Below the pieces are notes generated by a model. That model was not told the origin of the DNA. It saw nothing but the letters and a program-made list of their open reading frames with translations, and did not search any database. DNA of 64,000 bases from Apostichopus japonicus (Eukaryota > Echinodermata > Holothuroidea > Aspidochirotida > Stichopodidae): contig NC_092562.1 in the NCBI RefSeq assembly GCF_037975245.1, positions 16,548,521-16,612,520 of the forward strand, written 5' to 3'. Made by a program: the position numbers and the translations under genes. This document shows, piece after piece, positions 42,901-54,400 of the stretch. Numbering within the stretch: position 1 is the first letter of the stretch; each line of letters starts with the position of its first letter.

Positions 42901-44060
42901 CCTAGTACCTTTTGTTACTGAAGGATAGATTACCTTTGCACTGAAAGCAACATTTTATGGATTTGAGTTCAATAACAAATTTGCTGCCTGCAAGGAACTT
43001 GTTAAGCCAAAACAAACTCAAAATAGAGAAAACTTTCTTGATGACAGTATTTGAAAACTTCAGAAGAGAATTCATACTGTCCAATAGATGAGGCATACCA
43101 TGGAATATAGGTACCAAAACAGAAAACTAAAAGGTCTGAGGGTTTCACACAATCATTATGTATCTTGATTATGTGACACAAGGCATGATTGAAAGACTAA
43201 CAGTTTGTACAGTATGTACCTGTAGATTACTACATAAATGTCTATAAATGTATGTTTGTTAAATTTATGTACCAAAAAATGCATGGCTTGATGGAGGAGT
43301 CATTCTAGACTCTGGACACTGTAGTACATGTAGTATATATATATGTAACTTACAGCAGAGATATATAAATTACATTCTATCGTAAATTATGTGTCCTACT
43401 GTGAGTCCCACCACATATTCCACGACTGATCAGTCGGGACAACTGAACACATGAAGCGTTTTTCCCAACAGGCAGACAGCAGTGTGAAGCAGTTCATACT
43501 TAATATACTATATATATAATATACTTACGGTAGAGGTTGAAAAGAGGAAGGAAAGCCTTAAATGCAAAATTTAAGAATTGCTGCATCAATAAACAAGAAC
43601 AAGTTGCAGTGCCAGTTAGTGAGACTCTCATATGACCTTAATGATGATCAATCATTCAACCATCTCTAATATAGGCATCCATTCATGAACACCATTAGAG
43701 GTACCATACAGTTGGTGTCTGACTTAGACCAGCACACTGTGACACAGTGTCTGACATAGCTTACTTCTAAAAACCAATATAGGCTCATAGCTTTCATTAA
43801 TAAAACAAGAGATTTTAGCAACTGAAATGTCTATACTGAATTGCTAAAGTGTGATGCTAGTTGAATAATTTATGGAAATACCTACTGTAACTTCATTCTT
43901 ACCTGTATGAGGTGAGGAGGCTTTTATTGAACATCACGATGAGGAATGAACTAGCAGCGTAAAACAGGGCGGCACCGATACGCTTGCAAGGGCCAACTTT
44001 CTCTGACCTGTCATTTTGATTGATGATTTCCACTTTTGACTTCTCGACACTGGTCGTCAT
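21953..44060 (-). CDS. SLC35D: SLC35D-type nucleotide-sugar transporter, 11 coding exons, 339 aa
   Basis: SLC35D proteins are Golgi/ER antiporters importing UDP-sugars (UDP-GlcA, UDP-GalNAc or UDP-GlcNAc types); exact substrate unknown. Exons in transcript order: 44060-43903, 42098-42065, 41667-41581, 38923-38856, 35997-35926, 26907-26839, 25747-25645, 24521-24361, 23530-23452, 23163-23081 and 22058-21953. All have AG/GT borders and phases close. Landmarks: [14 protein letters not shown] in TM1; [16 protein letters not shown] (117-132); [17 protein letters not shown] (164-180); [16 protein letters not shown]; the LKN junction typical of nucleotide-sugar transporters (276-278); [11 protein letters not shown] (286-296). 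Start: the open frame extends 19 codons further up but has only GTG, then a stop, so the ATG at 44060 is chosen; an unseen upstream exon is possible. Length fits human SLC35D1/D2 (about 355/337 aa). D1 versus D2 not resolved. Confidence 0.95.
22166..22413. mobile_element. Short hAT-like MITE in SLC35D intron 10
   Basis: Starts CAGGGGTGGTTCCAGG and ends CCTGGATCTGCCACTG, an imperfect inverted repeat of the type seen in the other MITEs. The flanking octamers do not match, so the duplication is lost or a border is shifted. Confidence 0.5.
24005..24183 (-). mobile_element. SINE-like repeat, copy in SLC35D intron 8
   Basis: The reverse complement matches the + strand copy at about 59450-59640. 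Shared blocks include GTGAGGCT/GAGGCTTAG near the head, GGTGGG followed by CTTCATCCAAGA, and GGTTTTCCCATCTGAAAT. The other copy begins with A- and B-box-like sequence, so the family is probably tRNA-derived. Confidence 0.6.
24662..25246. repeat. ~196-bp tandem repeat, three copies, SLC35D intron 7
   Basis: Copies start at about 24662, 24860 and 25056 with GACAATGGGGTAGGAGGAGC. Each runs through CACAACATTAGTGTGAAAG and ends near AAGTGTACAAGGAAA. Copies are roughly 95% alike by eye, with the third diverging at its end. Confidence 0.9.
27193..27416. repeat. ~112-bp tandem duplication, SLC35D intron 5
   Basis: Two adjacent copies start at AAACCACATGGTT (27193 and 27305). They contain AAGGTCAAGGGTCAATTGTT and end in CTTCCAAAT(T/C)AAAGTTC. 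Small indels separate them. Confidence 0.85.
27630..29980. repeat. 78-bp minisatellite, ~30 copies, SLC35D intron 5
   Basis: The unit begins ACCAACCATATCTAATGAAA, continues through CATAGGGATGTCCTTGCAAC and ends TTTGATTCTCCTATCACA. The period is 78 bp, with occasional longer or shorter variants (AAAGACATAG, AAAGGCATAG, CACTGTCTAGGG). Since 78 is divisible by three, stop-free frames run across many units on both strands (up to 264 codons on the minus strand). These frames break at indel variants and lie inside an intron, so I read them as repeat artefacts rather than proteins. Confidence 0.97.
30303..35867 (+). mobile_element. 5.6-kb DNA transposon with 26-bp TIRs in SLC35D intron 5
   Basis: The left end reads GGGCCATTCCACACTAATAG and then GGTACT; the right end is its reverse complement with one difference (GGGG for AGGG). 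Both ends are bordered by AATT (30299-30302 and 35868-35871), a possible 4-bp target duplication. The interior carries a broken transposase-like gene on the + strand, antisense to SLC35D. The right end sits 58 bp from the donor of SLC35D exon 5. The 4-bp duplication would suit Sola-type elements, but superfamily assignment is inference. Confidence 0.8.
32430..34253 (+). pseudogene. Broken transposase-like gene inside the 5.6-kb transposon
   Basis: Pieces in order: a basic N-terminal segment with [14 protein letters not shown] (~32500-32550), resembling the R-x-RYR-x-R starts of a common invertebrate transposon-protein group; [16 protein letters not shown] and [13 protein letters not shown] (32625-32760), an acidic RNase H-like core motif candidate; [17 protein letters not shown] (~32785-32840); then [11 protein letters not shown], an Asp/Glu-rich linker (33230-33430), and a C-terminal block [16 protein letters not shown]...F.WP (33980-34250). 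Breaks: frame changes near 32640, 32765 and 32845; stops at 32765, 33101 and 33956. An intron between about 33430 and 33830 is plausible. The family is recognised from general experience, not from a search; the element appears dead. Confidence 0.7.
36540..36830 (+). mobile_element. Possible SINE in SLC35D intron 4
   Basis: Contains CCCCAGTTCGAGTCACTCC, which resembles a tRNA B box. It ends in a CACATACATACACACATAC simple repeat after a block rich in short palindromes (GCCAATGAGGCTTCTTCGC, CCTGCTTGCAGG). No second copy lies in the window, so this rests on structure only. Confidence 0.35.
37303..37556. mobile_element. ~250-bp inverted-repeat element, SLC35D intron 4
   Basis: The left arm contains CAGGATCTTCTTCAAAGGC and the right arm contains GCCTTTAAAGAAGATCCTG, with imperfect pairing extending to GATCATTTCGA/TCGAAAGATCA. 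The arms are about 40 bp with a ~170-bp spacer. This is a MITE-like or fold-back unit with no coding content. Confidence 0.55.
39075..39415 (+). repeat. Dispersed ~340-bp repeat R, copy 1 (SLC35D intron 3)
   Basis: Highly similar, same orientation, to 58468-58807. Shared blocks include GTGTGCGGCCATCTGAAAAA, GCTGGACCTGAGATGTCCAT, TGACTGTACACTAGTGTCTA and GGATCGATGGTGGTGTCTAA. No terminal inverted repeat was found. Type unknown. Confidence 0.9.
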
Positions 44061-45233
44061 CTCTGATTCCTCTGAGCTTGGTAAGCTTACGTCTTTCTTT
44101 CTAATTGTTCTTGCCACAATGAAGAAATACCTCTCAGCTCAAAGGCAAACTGGTCTTCTGATTGCCTTGGTAACTAAATACAGCAATGGGTAGGCCAACC
44201 ACTTACTGTGGTATGTAGGCTACTGCTGAGGTAATTCATTCAATCGTCGCTACTTCTTACGAATAAGAGGTAGTGAAAGTTGGTTCAGTGGGCCTACTAC
44301 TAGTACTAAGATCATGTATAAGATTTGCTACAGTCACTTCCAAGTGTCGTAGTTACTTATTACTTAATAGGCCAATACACAACTCACAATAAGTCACAGA
44401 TAGACTGTGGCAGTATCGTAAACTGCTTGTAAACTAGTTGTGTGATATATGGTTCTGCTGGTAAAGCCTAGTAGCAGGACTTACTGAGAAACACGATACA
44501 GTATTTCTGTACGAATAACATTCCTAAGCCTAAGTCATATATAACCCATCCAGTATACTGTATAAACAAGACTGTAGTAGTGTAAACGAGGCTCTCCGGC
44601 AAGACGCTTTTTACGTTCGGTCACTGGCGATGGTTTACATGTCTCCAGACGTCAGTACACACTTTGAAACGAATTCTTTATGTAGGGAAGTACTTGAGAG
44701 AACAAGTGTTGTAAGAAGTACTTCTTCATTACTTGTACTGGTGAGGTAAGACTAGAGTGTTCTCCCATTGGTCTTGAAGGAATCCGTGTGCCGATTGCAT
44801 GCCTGTAGTACAATAACATTGACAATACCATGTATTGTTTATTTCGCGAAAAGAATAATTTAGTTCTGTGCGTACGTGTGAACTTGTAAGGGTTGCCAAA
44901 CTGTAACAAACATTTTCGGCTAAAACTTGTCCGGCCAAATGGCGCACTGAACAGACGATACAAATCATGCAGTTCGCATATTACCCAACGTTAGTTAATT
45001 AACCTTTTTGCCAATTTGTCAATGTTCTCGTGATACACATTTGAAGTAACATGGTTATGATTACACGGGCCATCTCGATGCAAGGGGACTGTTGTGGAGA
45101 GTTGATCAGTTAAGTCTTTGATTTTCGTGGCCATGCTGTATACATCTGGAACTCTACTAGCACTATAGGATGACTTTTTTATTTTATTTAAGTACCACTT
45201 TTTGTTGCCAGTTGGGATAACTTTCTTCGTAAT
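44061..45233. other. 5' flank of SLC35D, likely promoter/5' UTR region
   Basis: The minus-strand open frame extends to a stop at 44139-44141 without another ATG. Beyond that I see AT-rich sequence with short words such as TAGTAC and no recognisable coding exon. No TATA box can be assigned with confidence. Confidence 0.35.
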
Positions 45234-45279
45234 CAGGTGCGTATCCAGGGGGGGCGTTGGGGGCGCGCGCCCCCCGGGT

Positions 45280-45393
45280 AAGAAAAAGAGGAGAGAAAAA
45301 AAAGAGAAGAAAAAAGGAAAAAAGAGGGGGAAAAAGAGGAGGAGGAGAGGAAGGAAGGGAAAAGAAAAAGAAGAAAGAGAGAAAAGGAGGGAG
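45280..45393 (+). repeat. 114-nt homopurine tract
   Basis: Uninterrupted A/G on the + strand, mixed GA, GGA and A-run composition, with no pyrimidine until TT at 45394. Such tracts can adopt triplex (H-DNA) structures in principle. Confidence 0.95.
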
Positions 45394-45715
45394 TTAAAGA
45401 AAAACGCCAAGAAACCGGGAAGAGAAAGAGGAGCAGTGACATTATTACAGCGCTGATCCCTATTATATACACAGGGTAGCCAGTGACGGATCAAGGACTT
45501 CGGAAGAGGCGTGTGCCTCACCCTACCCCTTACACCGACAACTCAATGTTGACGTTTCCATTTTTCTTCTCTCACTCATGATCTATATATTCTATATATG
45601 GTCTATCATAAAGCGTGTGTGTGTATATACGCCTTAATCAATTGTAGAATTGTGCTATGAAACCAACTGTGGCTGGTCTCGAACTCGACCGTACGTGTCG
45701 TCGGGGAACATGACA

Positions 45716-46045
45716 AATTTCGGGAAGGGGGCGACTGCCCCCCCCCCCCATCAGCATATTTTTTTTTATGATATCTCTAGTAATTTCAAAATAGAAAGTG
45801 CTTAGATGCAACTTACAAGGCCTGGGAAGTGTCATTTCCAGCGATCTGGGAGGCATTTTCGGCCAAAATTTGCTTGTACGCTTCGCGCCAACAAATGGTC
45901 CTGGGTAGTGCCATTTCCAGCGATCTGGGAGGCATTTTCGGCCAAAATTTTCTTATACGCTTCGCGCCAACTAATGGAGGAGCTACGCTTAGATAATTTG
46001 CTTACAGGCTTCGCCCTTTCCTTGGCAAATTTCTTGCTACGCGCC
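45716..46045 (-). mobile_element. MITE family B, inverted copy with internal duplication
   Basis: The reverse complement matches 18939-19210. A ~78-bp internal block (CATTTCCAGCGATCTGGGAG onward to the GCGCCAAC end) occurs twice in tandem at about 45825-45902 and 45903-45975. The right end GCTACGCGCCGG is a degraded terminus. Confidence 0.7.
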
Positions 46046-46584
46046 GGTTCGAATTTGTAAAGCAAACAGCAGACAGATATCACATCATATCAGTGAGCAT
46101 GAAAATGGCGTTCCAGGATGAACAGCCTCAAAATTGTCCGACTTGCCCGAAAAAATAACCAAAAATTCCAACATGTTAATGTCAATATCATATAAGCAAG
46201 CATCGGTTATTACATCAGATGCCATCGTGTACCTTACGGTCCGTGAAAGTTGCTCAGTATACCGCGGGATGCTAATGTAAACAACGAAATGTCTTATGTA
46301 GTTGGAGAAAATCATCGAGGTCCAATTATGTTAAAACTCTGGCGAATTGGGGGCTGCAGTCCCCACCCCCCCCGCCTCCTACGCCTATGTGTGTATTGTT
46401 CGGTTTCGGAAATATCTGCTATATTTTCATTTCCTTCAACCAAGTTTTATAATAGCCGTTATAAGAGGTTTTAATATTTGTACACCAAGAAATTAATTGT
46501 GTCTGAATTTTTGAAAATTTCTGACCCACATTCTTTATCACACGTCCCTCTACACGTGCAATATTGACCGGTCTGTTAGGGGTT

Positions 46585-47240
46585 CAAGGAGGGCGGCGGA
46601 ACCGGGGGGCACAGGGGGCACGTGCCCCCCTCACTTTTCCTCAGGTTAAAAATGTGCCCTTTTTCTACATAAAAATTTAGGTGTCTCAAGTTAGCAAGAG
46701 GCCAGAATGAACACTCGGGAAGGGCCGTTTCCGGCCATCTGAGGGGTTTGTAAAACCCAAAAAATTCTTGCACGCTCCGCGCCAACCGATGGTGGCGCTC
46801 CGCTCAGATAGTCGTGCATACAACTTTGCAAATCCTGGCTACGCCTCTGACTTTCTAATGAATTTCTGTGGGTCAAACTCAAAGCTATTTCGAATGGAAA
46901 AAAATTGTTAAGATATTAACAAGAAATAAATTCTAACTCGGAAGATTCCTACATTAGCAACTAGCATAATTTCACCTCATTTTGTCTCAAAAGAAAACTT
47001 GTTCCATGTTTCCTAATTTGCACATTGTTGGATATTGCAGTGCTAGCATGCATATTTTCCTTGAGGGGGCCGGGGGGGGGGGCGTTGATGGAGTGATGTG
47101 TATACGCAAATAAGATAAATACAATAAGAGTTATAAATGGTACTAAATATAAGGCTGCATCAGTCCAATCGAATATCTGCAAAGTGCCCTTTGATGTCGG
47201 TGCCCCCCCCCCCAGATTAAAAGTGCTTCTGCCGCCCTTG
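46585..47240 (-). mobile_element. MITE family A, copy 2 (inverted, internally deleted)
   Basis: Reverse-complement homolog of 2079-3143, sharing the GCCGCCCTTG ends, the GTGCCCTTT / AAAGGGCAC segments and the nested family B insertion. About 400 bp corresponding to 2640-3056 of copy 1 is missing. No clean target duplication was found. Confidence 0.75.
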
Positions 47241-48085
47241 GGTTTTTCTATATTGGTTGTCCATAGATGAAATTTTGTGCAACATTATGGGTATGTTTTG
47301 AATTGAGTTTAATCACGAGAAACGTGAATTTTCAAATTCTGAACAAATAATGGGCTTAAAACCTTGAAAAGTGGGGCTGACGGATATTGTGGGCCGCGAC
47401 GTAGAATCACCTACAAAAGCAATGATCCACAGGACATGCGATGAGGTCGAACATGATGTGTGGCTGGTGACAATCTTCAAAAAGGTTATGGATGAAAAAA
47501 AACTATTAGGAAATACTTGGTTCTCAGGCAAAAGTGCACATCTGGTTGGTCATTTTCAAGCCCGAGAAGTGCCATTTCCGGTGATCTGGGTGGTATCAAA
47601 ACCAGAAAATTTCTTGTACGCTGCGCGCCAACCGATGGTGGCGCTCCGCTTAGATAGTAATTCGCGCCCCCCGGGTTAAAAAAACCTGGATACGCGCCTG
47701 TATAATATTACACTATTAAGGTCAAGCGAACTTTGTGGTGGTTGCATTACAGCAAAGATAATTAATATCTTTGATTACAGAAACTCATGTGGTATAGTCA
47801 CATACGTTGAACTGCGCCGGTACGGTAAAATGATCCATATTGAAAAGTGATTATCAACAATTTGCATCGGTTGTGGCCCTCCGTTTTATGCTATAGTTAA
47901 CAACATAACAGCTTTTCGAATTTAAACCATATTTAGATATTTAAAGAGATAATTCATACAGTTTCTCGGTCAGTATCGCAATCTTGCATATGTGAGTGCG
48001 ACGAAGATTACGCAATAACGAGGGGACATTACGCTAGGTTTCATGGAAAATTACTTGACCTCCTGGTAGCTAGTTCAACTTCCAC

Positions 48086-48277
<192 letters not shown>

Positions 48278-48284
48278 AGGGTTG

Positions 48285-48640
48285 CCGGACATCTACCCCG
48301 GACAAATACCCCCGGACATATACCCCCGGGTCGACTCAACCGGGACAAGTACCCCTGACAAACACCCCGGACAAAAAACCCGAGGATGAACACCTCCGAG
48401 GACAACTACCCCCGGACAACTACCCCCGGACATACACCCCGAGGACAGATACCCGTGAGGATAAGTTCCCCATACAATTACGCCCCGGGACAAAAGTACC
48501 CCGAGGACAATTACCCCCGAGGAAAATTACCACCTATACCCGCGGCAATTACCTTCGGGAAAACTCGATCCACCCACGCAAATACACCGGCACAGATACC
48601 TCATCCAGGTTACTACCCGGACTAAATCAGAATACGCCCA
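48285..48640 (+). repeat. GC-rich short tandem array, left arm
   Basis: Degenerate repeats of about 15-16 bp approximating TACCCCCGGACAA and TACCCCGAGGACAA. More than 15 units are present, with drift toward the right end. The complementary motif forms a second array at 49245-49535. Confidence 0.85.
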
Positions 48641-49244
48641 AGTCCCCTTCCCATCCCCCCCCCCCCCTCGAGCCTGTGAACCAAGCAGACTTTTTGCTGG
48701 TGAACCTCCTCGTACGAAAGCCCATTAGGGCCATGAAAGAAAATTTTCTTAATCTGTTATATCAGATTATTATTCTGATATAACCAAAAATAATTGTACC
48801 ATATAAAGTGTTATACAAAAACTAACATAACATAACCTGGTAAGTCGCAATAAGCCGGAATTGTTTGGCGATTAATAATAGATTGTTAATAGTTACCTTC
48901 AGTGACCAATGCCAACCCCCCCCCCACCCCTCGTGCTTCTTCAACCGCCGTCGCCATCTATCTTGCCCCGGGCCTCGGTCCATTGTCAAACACTATCCAG
49001 AAGTTTTGGGGGCTTATATATGAAAAACTCGAATCTTTTTAAAAAGTCGGGAGGAGGTTAAAAGTGCCAGGGCACACGTACGACGACCCTAGTGGTGCCA
49101 GTTGAACTTTCCCCCTGACCCAATTGTAAATATGCTCTCGCAGTTGCCCGAGGGACCAGGGTATATGTTAAGGCCCGCAGGAAACTAAACTCTGAGAAAG
49201 ACCTGCGTATTCGTCGCTGCATCCGTCCCCTATAGTTAACGGCA

Positions 49245-49535
49245 TATGTGCAGGGGGATATTCGTCCGGGGTATTTATCCGGGGTTAAATGTCTAGGGGG
49301 TTTTCGTCCGAGGGGTAGTTTTCCGGGTGGGTAGTTGTCCGGTGGTTTTTGTCCTCGGGGGTGATTGTACGGGGGTTTCTGTCCGGGTGGTAGTTGTCCT
49401 GGGGCGAATTTTCCGGGTGGTATTTTTCCGTGGGGTAATTGTCAGGTGGCTAATCGTCCGGGGGGTTATTGACTGGGGGGTTATCGTCCGGGGTTATTTG
49501 TCTGGGCGGTATTTGTCCGGTCAGGAGGAGTTGCT
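49245..49535 (-). repeat. GC-rich short tandem array, right arm (inverted)
   Basis: Repeats approximating TTGTCCGGGGGGTA, the reverse complement of the left-arm unit. The two arms flank a ~600-bp core (48641-49244) with no open reading frame of note. This layout resembles a foldback-type transposon. Confidence 0.8.
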
Positions 49536-51402
49536 GCGTGTTAGTATAGTAGACTAGTAGTCCAGCAACTTAAATTGTTTCATGTCCCACTGTGTCTCAA
49601 AACTGTAAATGTTATATAACCCGTACTGACGCGGATAGTAAGTTTGAACTGTCTCCACGTATTAAACGTAATTTTGTGCCTATATTCATACATAATATTA
49701 TACATACCCGCATGCCCTTACAAAAAAAAAACAACACATAGGTTAATATAGTCTAGAACACAGACTTCGGGTCACAGGAGCTCAGAACGGTAAGTTATTG
49801 GCAGTGAACCCTCACGTGACATCTATCTGTCAACTACGATAAACAATACCATATAAGGTAAACAGACATGCTTGAATGCATATGCAGTTCGGCACATGTA
49901 CATGTAATTCAAAATAACACTAAAACTAAAAGCGACTGGGAATATAGCGAGTAGCAGACGATATTGCCGACGACACAGGTTTGATAAGGGATTCTAGTTG
50001 CCCCGCCTACATTAGACTTTGATCGAGTTTTAAATACGTATATTTGCAACCACGTTAGCTGTCGATCATTGCTTATTCTTCGTAATATAACACTAATATC
50101 AAATTGATTCATGAAGAGAACGCAACACCTGGACTCAAGCTAAGCTAACGTTACTGTTCTCAAGTAAGATCCGTTAGGACCGGTCACCAAAAGTAAATGT
50201 ACATTATTCGCGTAGTCATAGACCTCGCTGGAATAAAACTTAAGCCTAGCGTAACACTTACTTGATAGCTATAAAGTACTAAGTTACTAGGCATAGCCTA
50301 CGTTTTAAAATATTATTCTAGCCCCCGAATAATTACTGGTACTACTAGTACTACTATACCAAGTACTAGGCTAGTGCAACTTCAAACTGTCACGGGTTGA
50401 CACAACTTCACGATATAGCAGCCCTTCATCTACTATTACTATTAGTAATACTAATTAGTACTGTTACAGTGTTAGTGTTACTACTACTACTACTACTACT
50501 ACTACTAGTTAGGTCTACTCTAGGCCTATGTAAAGTCAGGGCCCTGCCTTGTATTAAGACCACAATAAGGCTAGTAGTGTATTTATAGTCGTCTTCTGTA
50601 GTCAAGTCTACAGCTACTATTAGGTAAGGCCATATAGTAACATTAGGCTAGGCCTAGTATTACTTGTAAGATAGTAGTACATGTATACAAGATGGCCCAG
50701 TTCATACTAAGTAACACTTTGTGTAATAGACCTAGGCTATAGAAAACGGCTATAGTAACAGCATGGTTCAGAGTTAGGCCTGTCAGCATTTATCAGAAGA
50801 AAGGAGGACAAGAAAGATGTACTGGCCTGGAAGGAGATTGGGGAAAGTTGTGCAACATCCAACTAATGTAGAAACACTTTTGGGATTTTACACCTCACCA
50901 CTGCAGTGATAAAGGTTATAATTGTAATTATTATGCTAACAAAGTGCTGTAGACCAGCATGAGTATTTTCTTACATTTATTTCCTGAAAAACATTAAATG
51001 AATTTCTTCAATATTCATAACATAGGTTAAAAACAAGTTAGCAAAGAATTTTGAAATCAAAGTTTGCCAGGAGATTATAGAACATAAATGAGATGGTGAC
51101 ATTGCAGACTACTGGAGACTACTGGTGAAACCGGTCTGCAGTTAGTATTGAGCAGAGTGCTCGGTGAGTTAAACCGACTGTTGATTTGGAAACGGAACAT
51201 TTTCCTGTTGTCTCATTGGTTGCATCATGGCAATGTTGCTGCAGGTTGCCTACTCCTCTCCAGGCCTGTGTTTGAGGGTAAAGTTTTGAGAATGAAAAAT
51301 AACAGCATATTCTTATATTCGTACTTATACAGGAATTCAACTTGTTGAAAATAATCAACTTTATACCATCCTCACCGACAAAGGGTATACAGCGAGTTCA
51401 AA
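49536..51402. other. Intergenic / 5' flank of dehydrogenase gene
   Basis: AT-rich, with clusters of TAGTAC and TAGGCCT words (50150-50780) and a short (TAC)n tract at about 50484-50510. No exon was recognised. Any 5' UTR of the dehydrogenase should end at 51402; TTCAAAATGG is a good initiation context. Confidence 0.4.
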
Positions 51403-54400
51403 ATGGCCAGTTCCTCACAGAAGGTAGTTCTCATAACTGGTACCGCAACAGGTATCGGATTTACTACGGCAGTGAAGTTCGCAGGCACCCCGGGAAAGAA
51501 GTACAAAGTGTATGCAACGATGCGCAACATGAATGAGAAAAAGGGGGACTTGGAGAAAGCTGCAGGCAAACTTCTAAATGACACACTCTTCATCAGAGAA
51601 TTAGATGTTAGTGATGAGGCAAGCAGAGTCAAGTGTGTGCAAGCCATCTTAGAAGAAGACAAAAGAATTGACATTCTAAGTGAGTAAAACCTGATATATA
51701 TTTAAGATCTTGATATAAATTAACCTAGGGACAAGATAAATTGAGATGGGGTTTACAACTGAAAAGTTTAGAGTATATAATGTTCTTTTCCATGAAAGAG
51801 TCACATTTTCTGCAATTGGAATATATACAGGTATGCAAAATGGGTAAATTGCTATAAAAGTTCAAGATGTATAGCAGTGATTGTACACAGAGGAACCACA
51901 GCATTTTGTACAGGATACAGGAGTTCAGTATTGCTATACAAAATTTGAATAATTATTCCCTGCTGGACCTTGCTACAGGGGCAATTTGGTTCTCTCTCGC
52001 CCTTTTCTCCAACCTGCCTCCCTCTATTCTTTGTAGAAAATCAACCGAGAAACCCTGTCCTATTTTGCTACTTTTTTTCAGTTTATGATCTTTTGATTTT
52101 CTATTAACACCATCTTCCTTATACCACTGACAGTTAACAATGCAGTTGTTAGTCACATGGGTGTCTTTGAAGAACTCAAATTAGAGGAAGACGGTCTTAA
52201 GAATTTCCAGATCAACTACTTTGGCCCGTTCAGATTAATGCAGTTAGTAGTCCCGGGTATGAAGAAGAGAAGAAGTGGACGTATTTTGAATCTCAGCAGC
52301 ATTGGGTCTCTGTTGCGTAAGTAAAATGCTAAATTATGAGAACTTGAGTATTGTCCTTTAATGTACAGTTATATATATGCAAGTTTCAAGTTTATTCCTA
52401 CCATTATTGCATAATATAGAAAATCATTTGCATAACCAATTCTTTATTAAACATAAAAAATACATCGTTCTTAATAAGTCGACTGAATCTTAACTTAGTA
52501 GTATTGATTTTTGTCTCTAGTATAAATTCCAAAATACAGAGAGAGTGATTGGTAGAGAAACCAGAATAAGCCTAAAGCTTTATACATGGAGAATCTGAAT
52601 CTAAAATATTGCTAATTTATTTAATTTCACAATTAAAGTTGTCAATTTCTTATTTCTCTCATTGTGGTTTAGAGTGTTCAGTAAGTGATAACAAATTTAT
52701 CATTCCTTCTTCTGTTTATAAAAAATGTTGACATGTGCACACTTTATATTATAAATAATATGTCTAATAGAGCCAAAAATCATGACATTGTGCATCATAA
52801 CATCAGTTACAATAACATGAGCATAATGTTCATTGTTATTAGTTCTGCACATCTTTGTAAAAGACTATGCTCTTGAATAAATTTATGTCTTAAACTTATT
52901 AAAATAATGACTTAATATAAAGCAATTTTGTGAGTTCAGCTGGCATCTTCACCAAACCTACTGATCATTTAGGCCTTCTCATAATCATAATTTATCAAAC
53001 TAAGAATCTCCACCTACTGTAGATGTTTTAACAATGTTCCAGATGGTCAATTAGTGAGAAATTAATTAATTTGATGCAATTAAATAGATCTCAGCAATCA
53101 GCATTGCAGATCTGCCAGATGGTTCTCATGGTAGTGATAATCAAATACAAAAGAAAATAGGAACACTTCTGTTGAACCAAATTCCACTTTTAACTGATTA
53201 TTTGAAATACAATGTAACGTGACAAGTCAAGTTCATAACATATTTAAGAGATTCCAGTATCAAGAACTTAAAGCATCAATTGGTATATAATATGCTAAGC
53301 ATAGTATAAAAGTAGCATTGGTAAGTATATATTATGTGCATGTATTAATAATAATAAATTAGACTTATATAGCGCCAAATCCCAATGTATAAAATAAAAG
53401 TACCAAGTAGTGTTGAATCAAATTCCACTTTTAACTGATTATTTGAAATATATAGTGTAACGTGACAAGTCAAGTTCATAACATATTTAAGAGATTCCAG
53501 TGTCAAGAACTTAGCATCAATTGGTATATAATAAGCTAAGCATAGTATAAAAGTAGCATTGGTAAGTATATATAATGTGCATGTAATAATAATAATAATA
53601 AATTAGACTTATATAGCGCCAAATCCCAATGTATAAAATAAAAGTACCAACTGTAGTATAAAGTATAAACTGTGAAAGGTAGTGTTCTTGGAAGCCTTGG
53701 GCCTTAACAAGGTGAAGTAGAATAGAGTAGAGTATTAATAATAAAATAAAAAACTTCATAAAGATCTACTATACTCTTTATTTGAAACAAATATGAGATA
53801 TGTTTGCCAAAATTTTTTCATGAAGTTAGTATTATTATGGCCATCAGAAATTAAATCTTCTAAGGATTCGAAAAATGAACTCAGCATTGTTCAGATGACA
53901 TTTTAATCAAACATCCTATCAATTCCTCTTGCTCTTTCTCATGCAACAATGAGGTGAAGCCAGAGAAAAAATTTCAGGTACTTCTTCATAGAGACCCAAC
54001 TTCAAGTTGCTGTTTCACTACTTACACTTTCTTTGTTTCCTTAGCTTGAAACAGAAAATGATTCGTTAAAGAGTGATAATTCAAAGACCGTTTATGGCCG
54101 GACTTGGGGGAGGTTAAAGAGAAAGGCTCTTCCTATCAATTGAAGTCGACTTCCTGTTCAGTTTGCACAATGAACTATGCTTTACGGTGACCCATTATAT
54201 AGTACATGTGGGTTTTGACAGCATTGTTCCACCCCTGCAATATTGACTAGGTATCAGAAGTTAGAATGTTACAATAAATGGTTGAGATTTGCCACCGAAC
54301 AAGAATATGGCAGATCAGGATTTTTTTTATTTGCTTCAAGTAAATCACTCCATACCGTGTAATGTCAGTGTAGCGGATTTTTAACACTACAACAATGCAG

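Larger units (their letters stand above)
45234..47700. mobile_element. Composite TIR-bounded region with nested MITEs
   Basis: Outer ends CAGGTGCGTATCCAGG and CCTGGATACGCGCCTG are inverted repeats about 2.5 kb apart, with G/C runs just inside. Flanking octamers do not match. The interior contains a homopurine tract, a family B copy (45716-46045), a family A copy (46585-47240) and another family B-like fragment (47560-47670). Confidence 0.55.

Noticed and set aside
44061..44117. N-terminal extension of the SLC35D frame starting at GTG (44117)
   Set aside because: GTG is not a usual nuclear start codon; the first ATG at 44060 gives a length fitting the family.
45202..45456. Lys/Arg/Glu-rich open frame and its Ser/Phe-rich antisense
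   Set aside because: Composition artefact of the homopurine tract.
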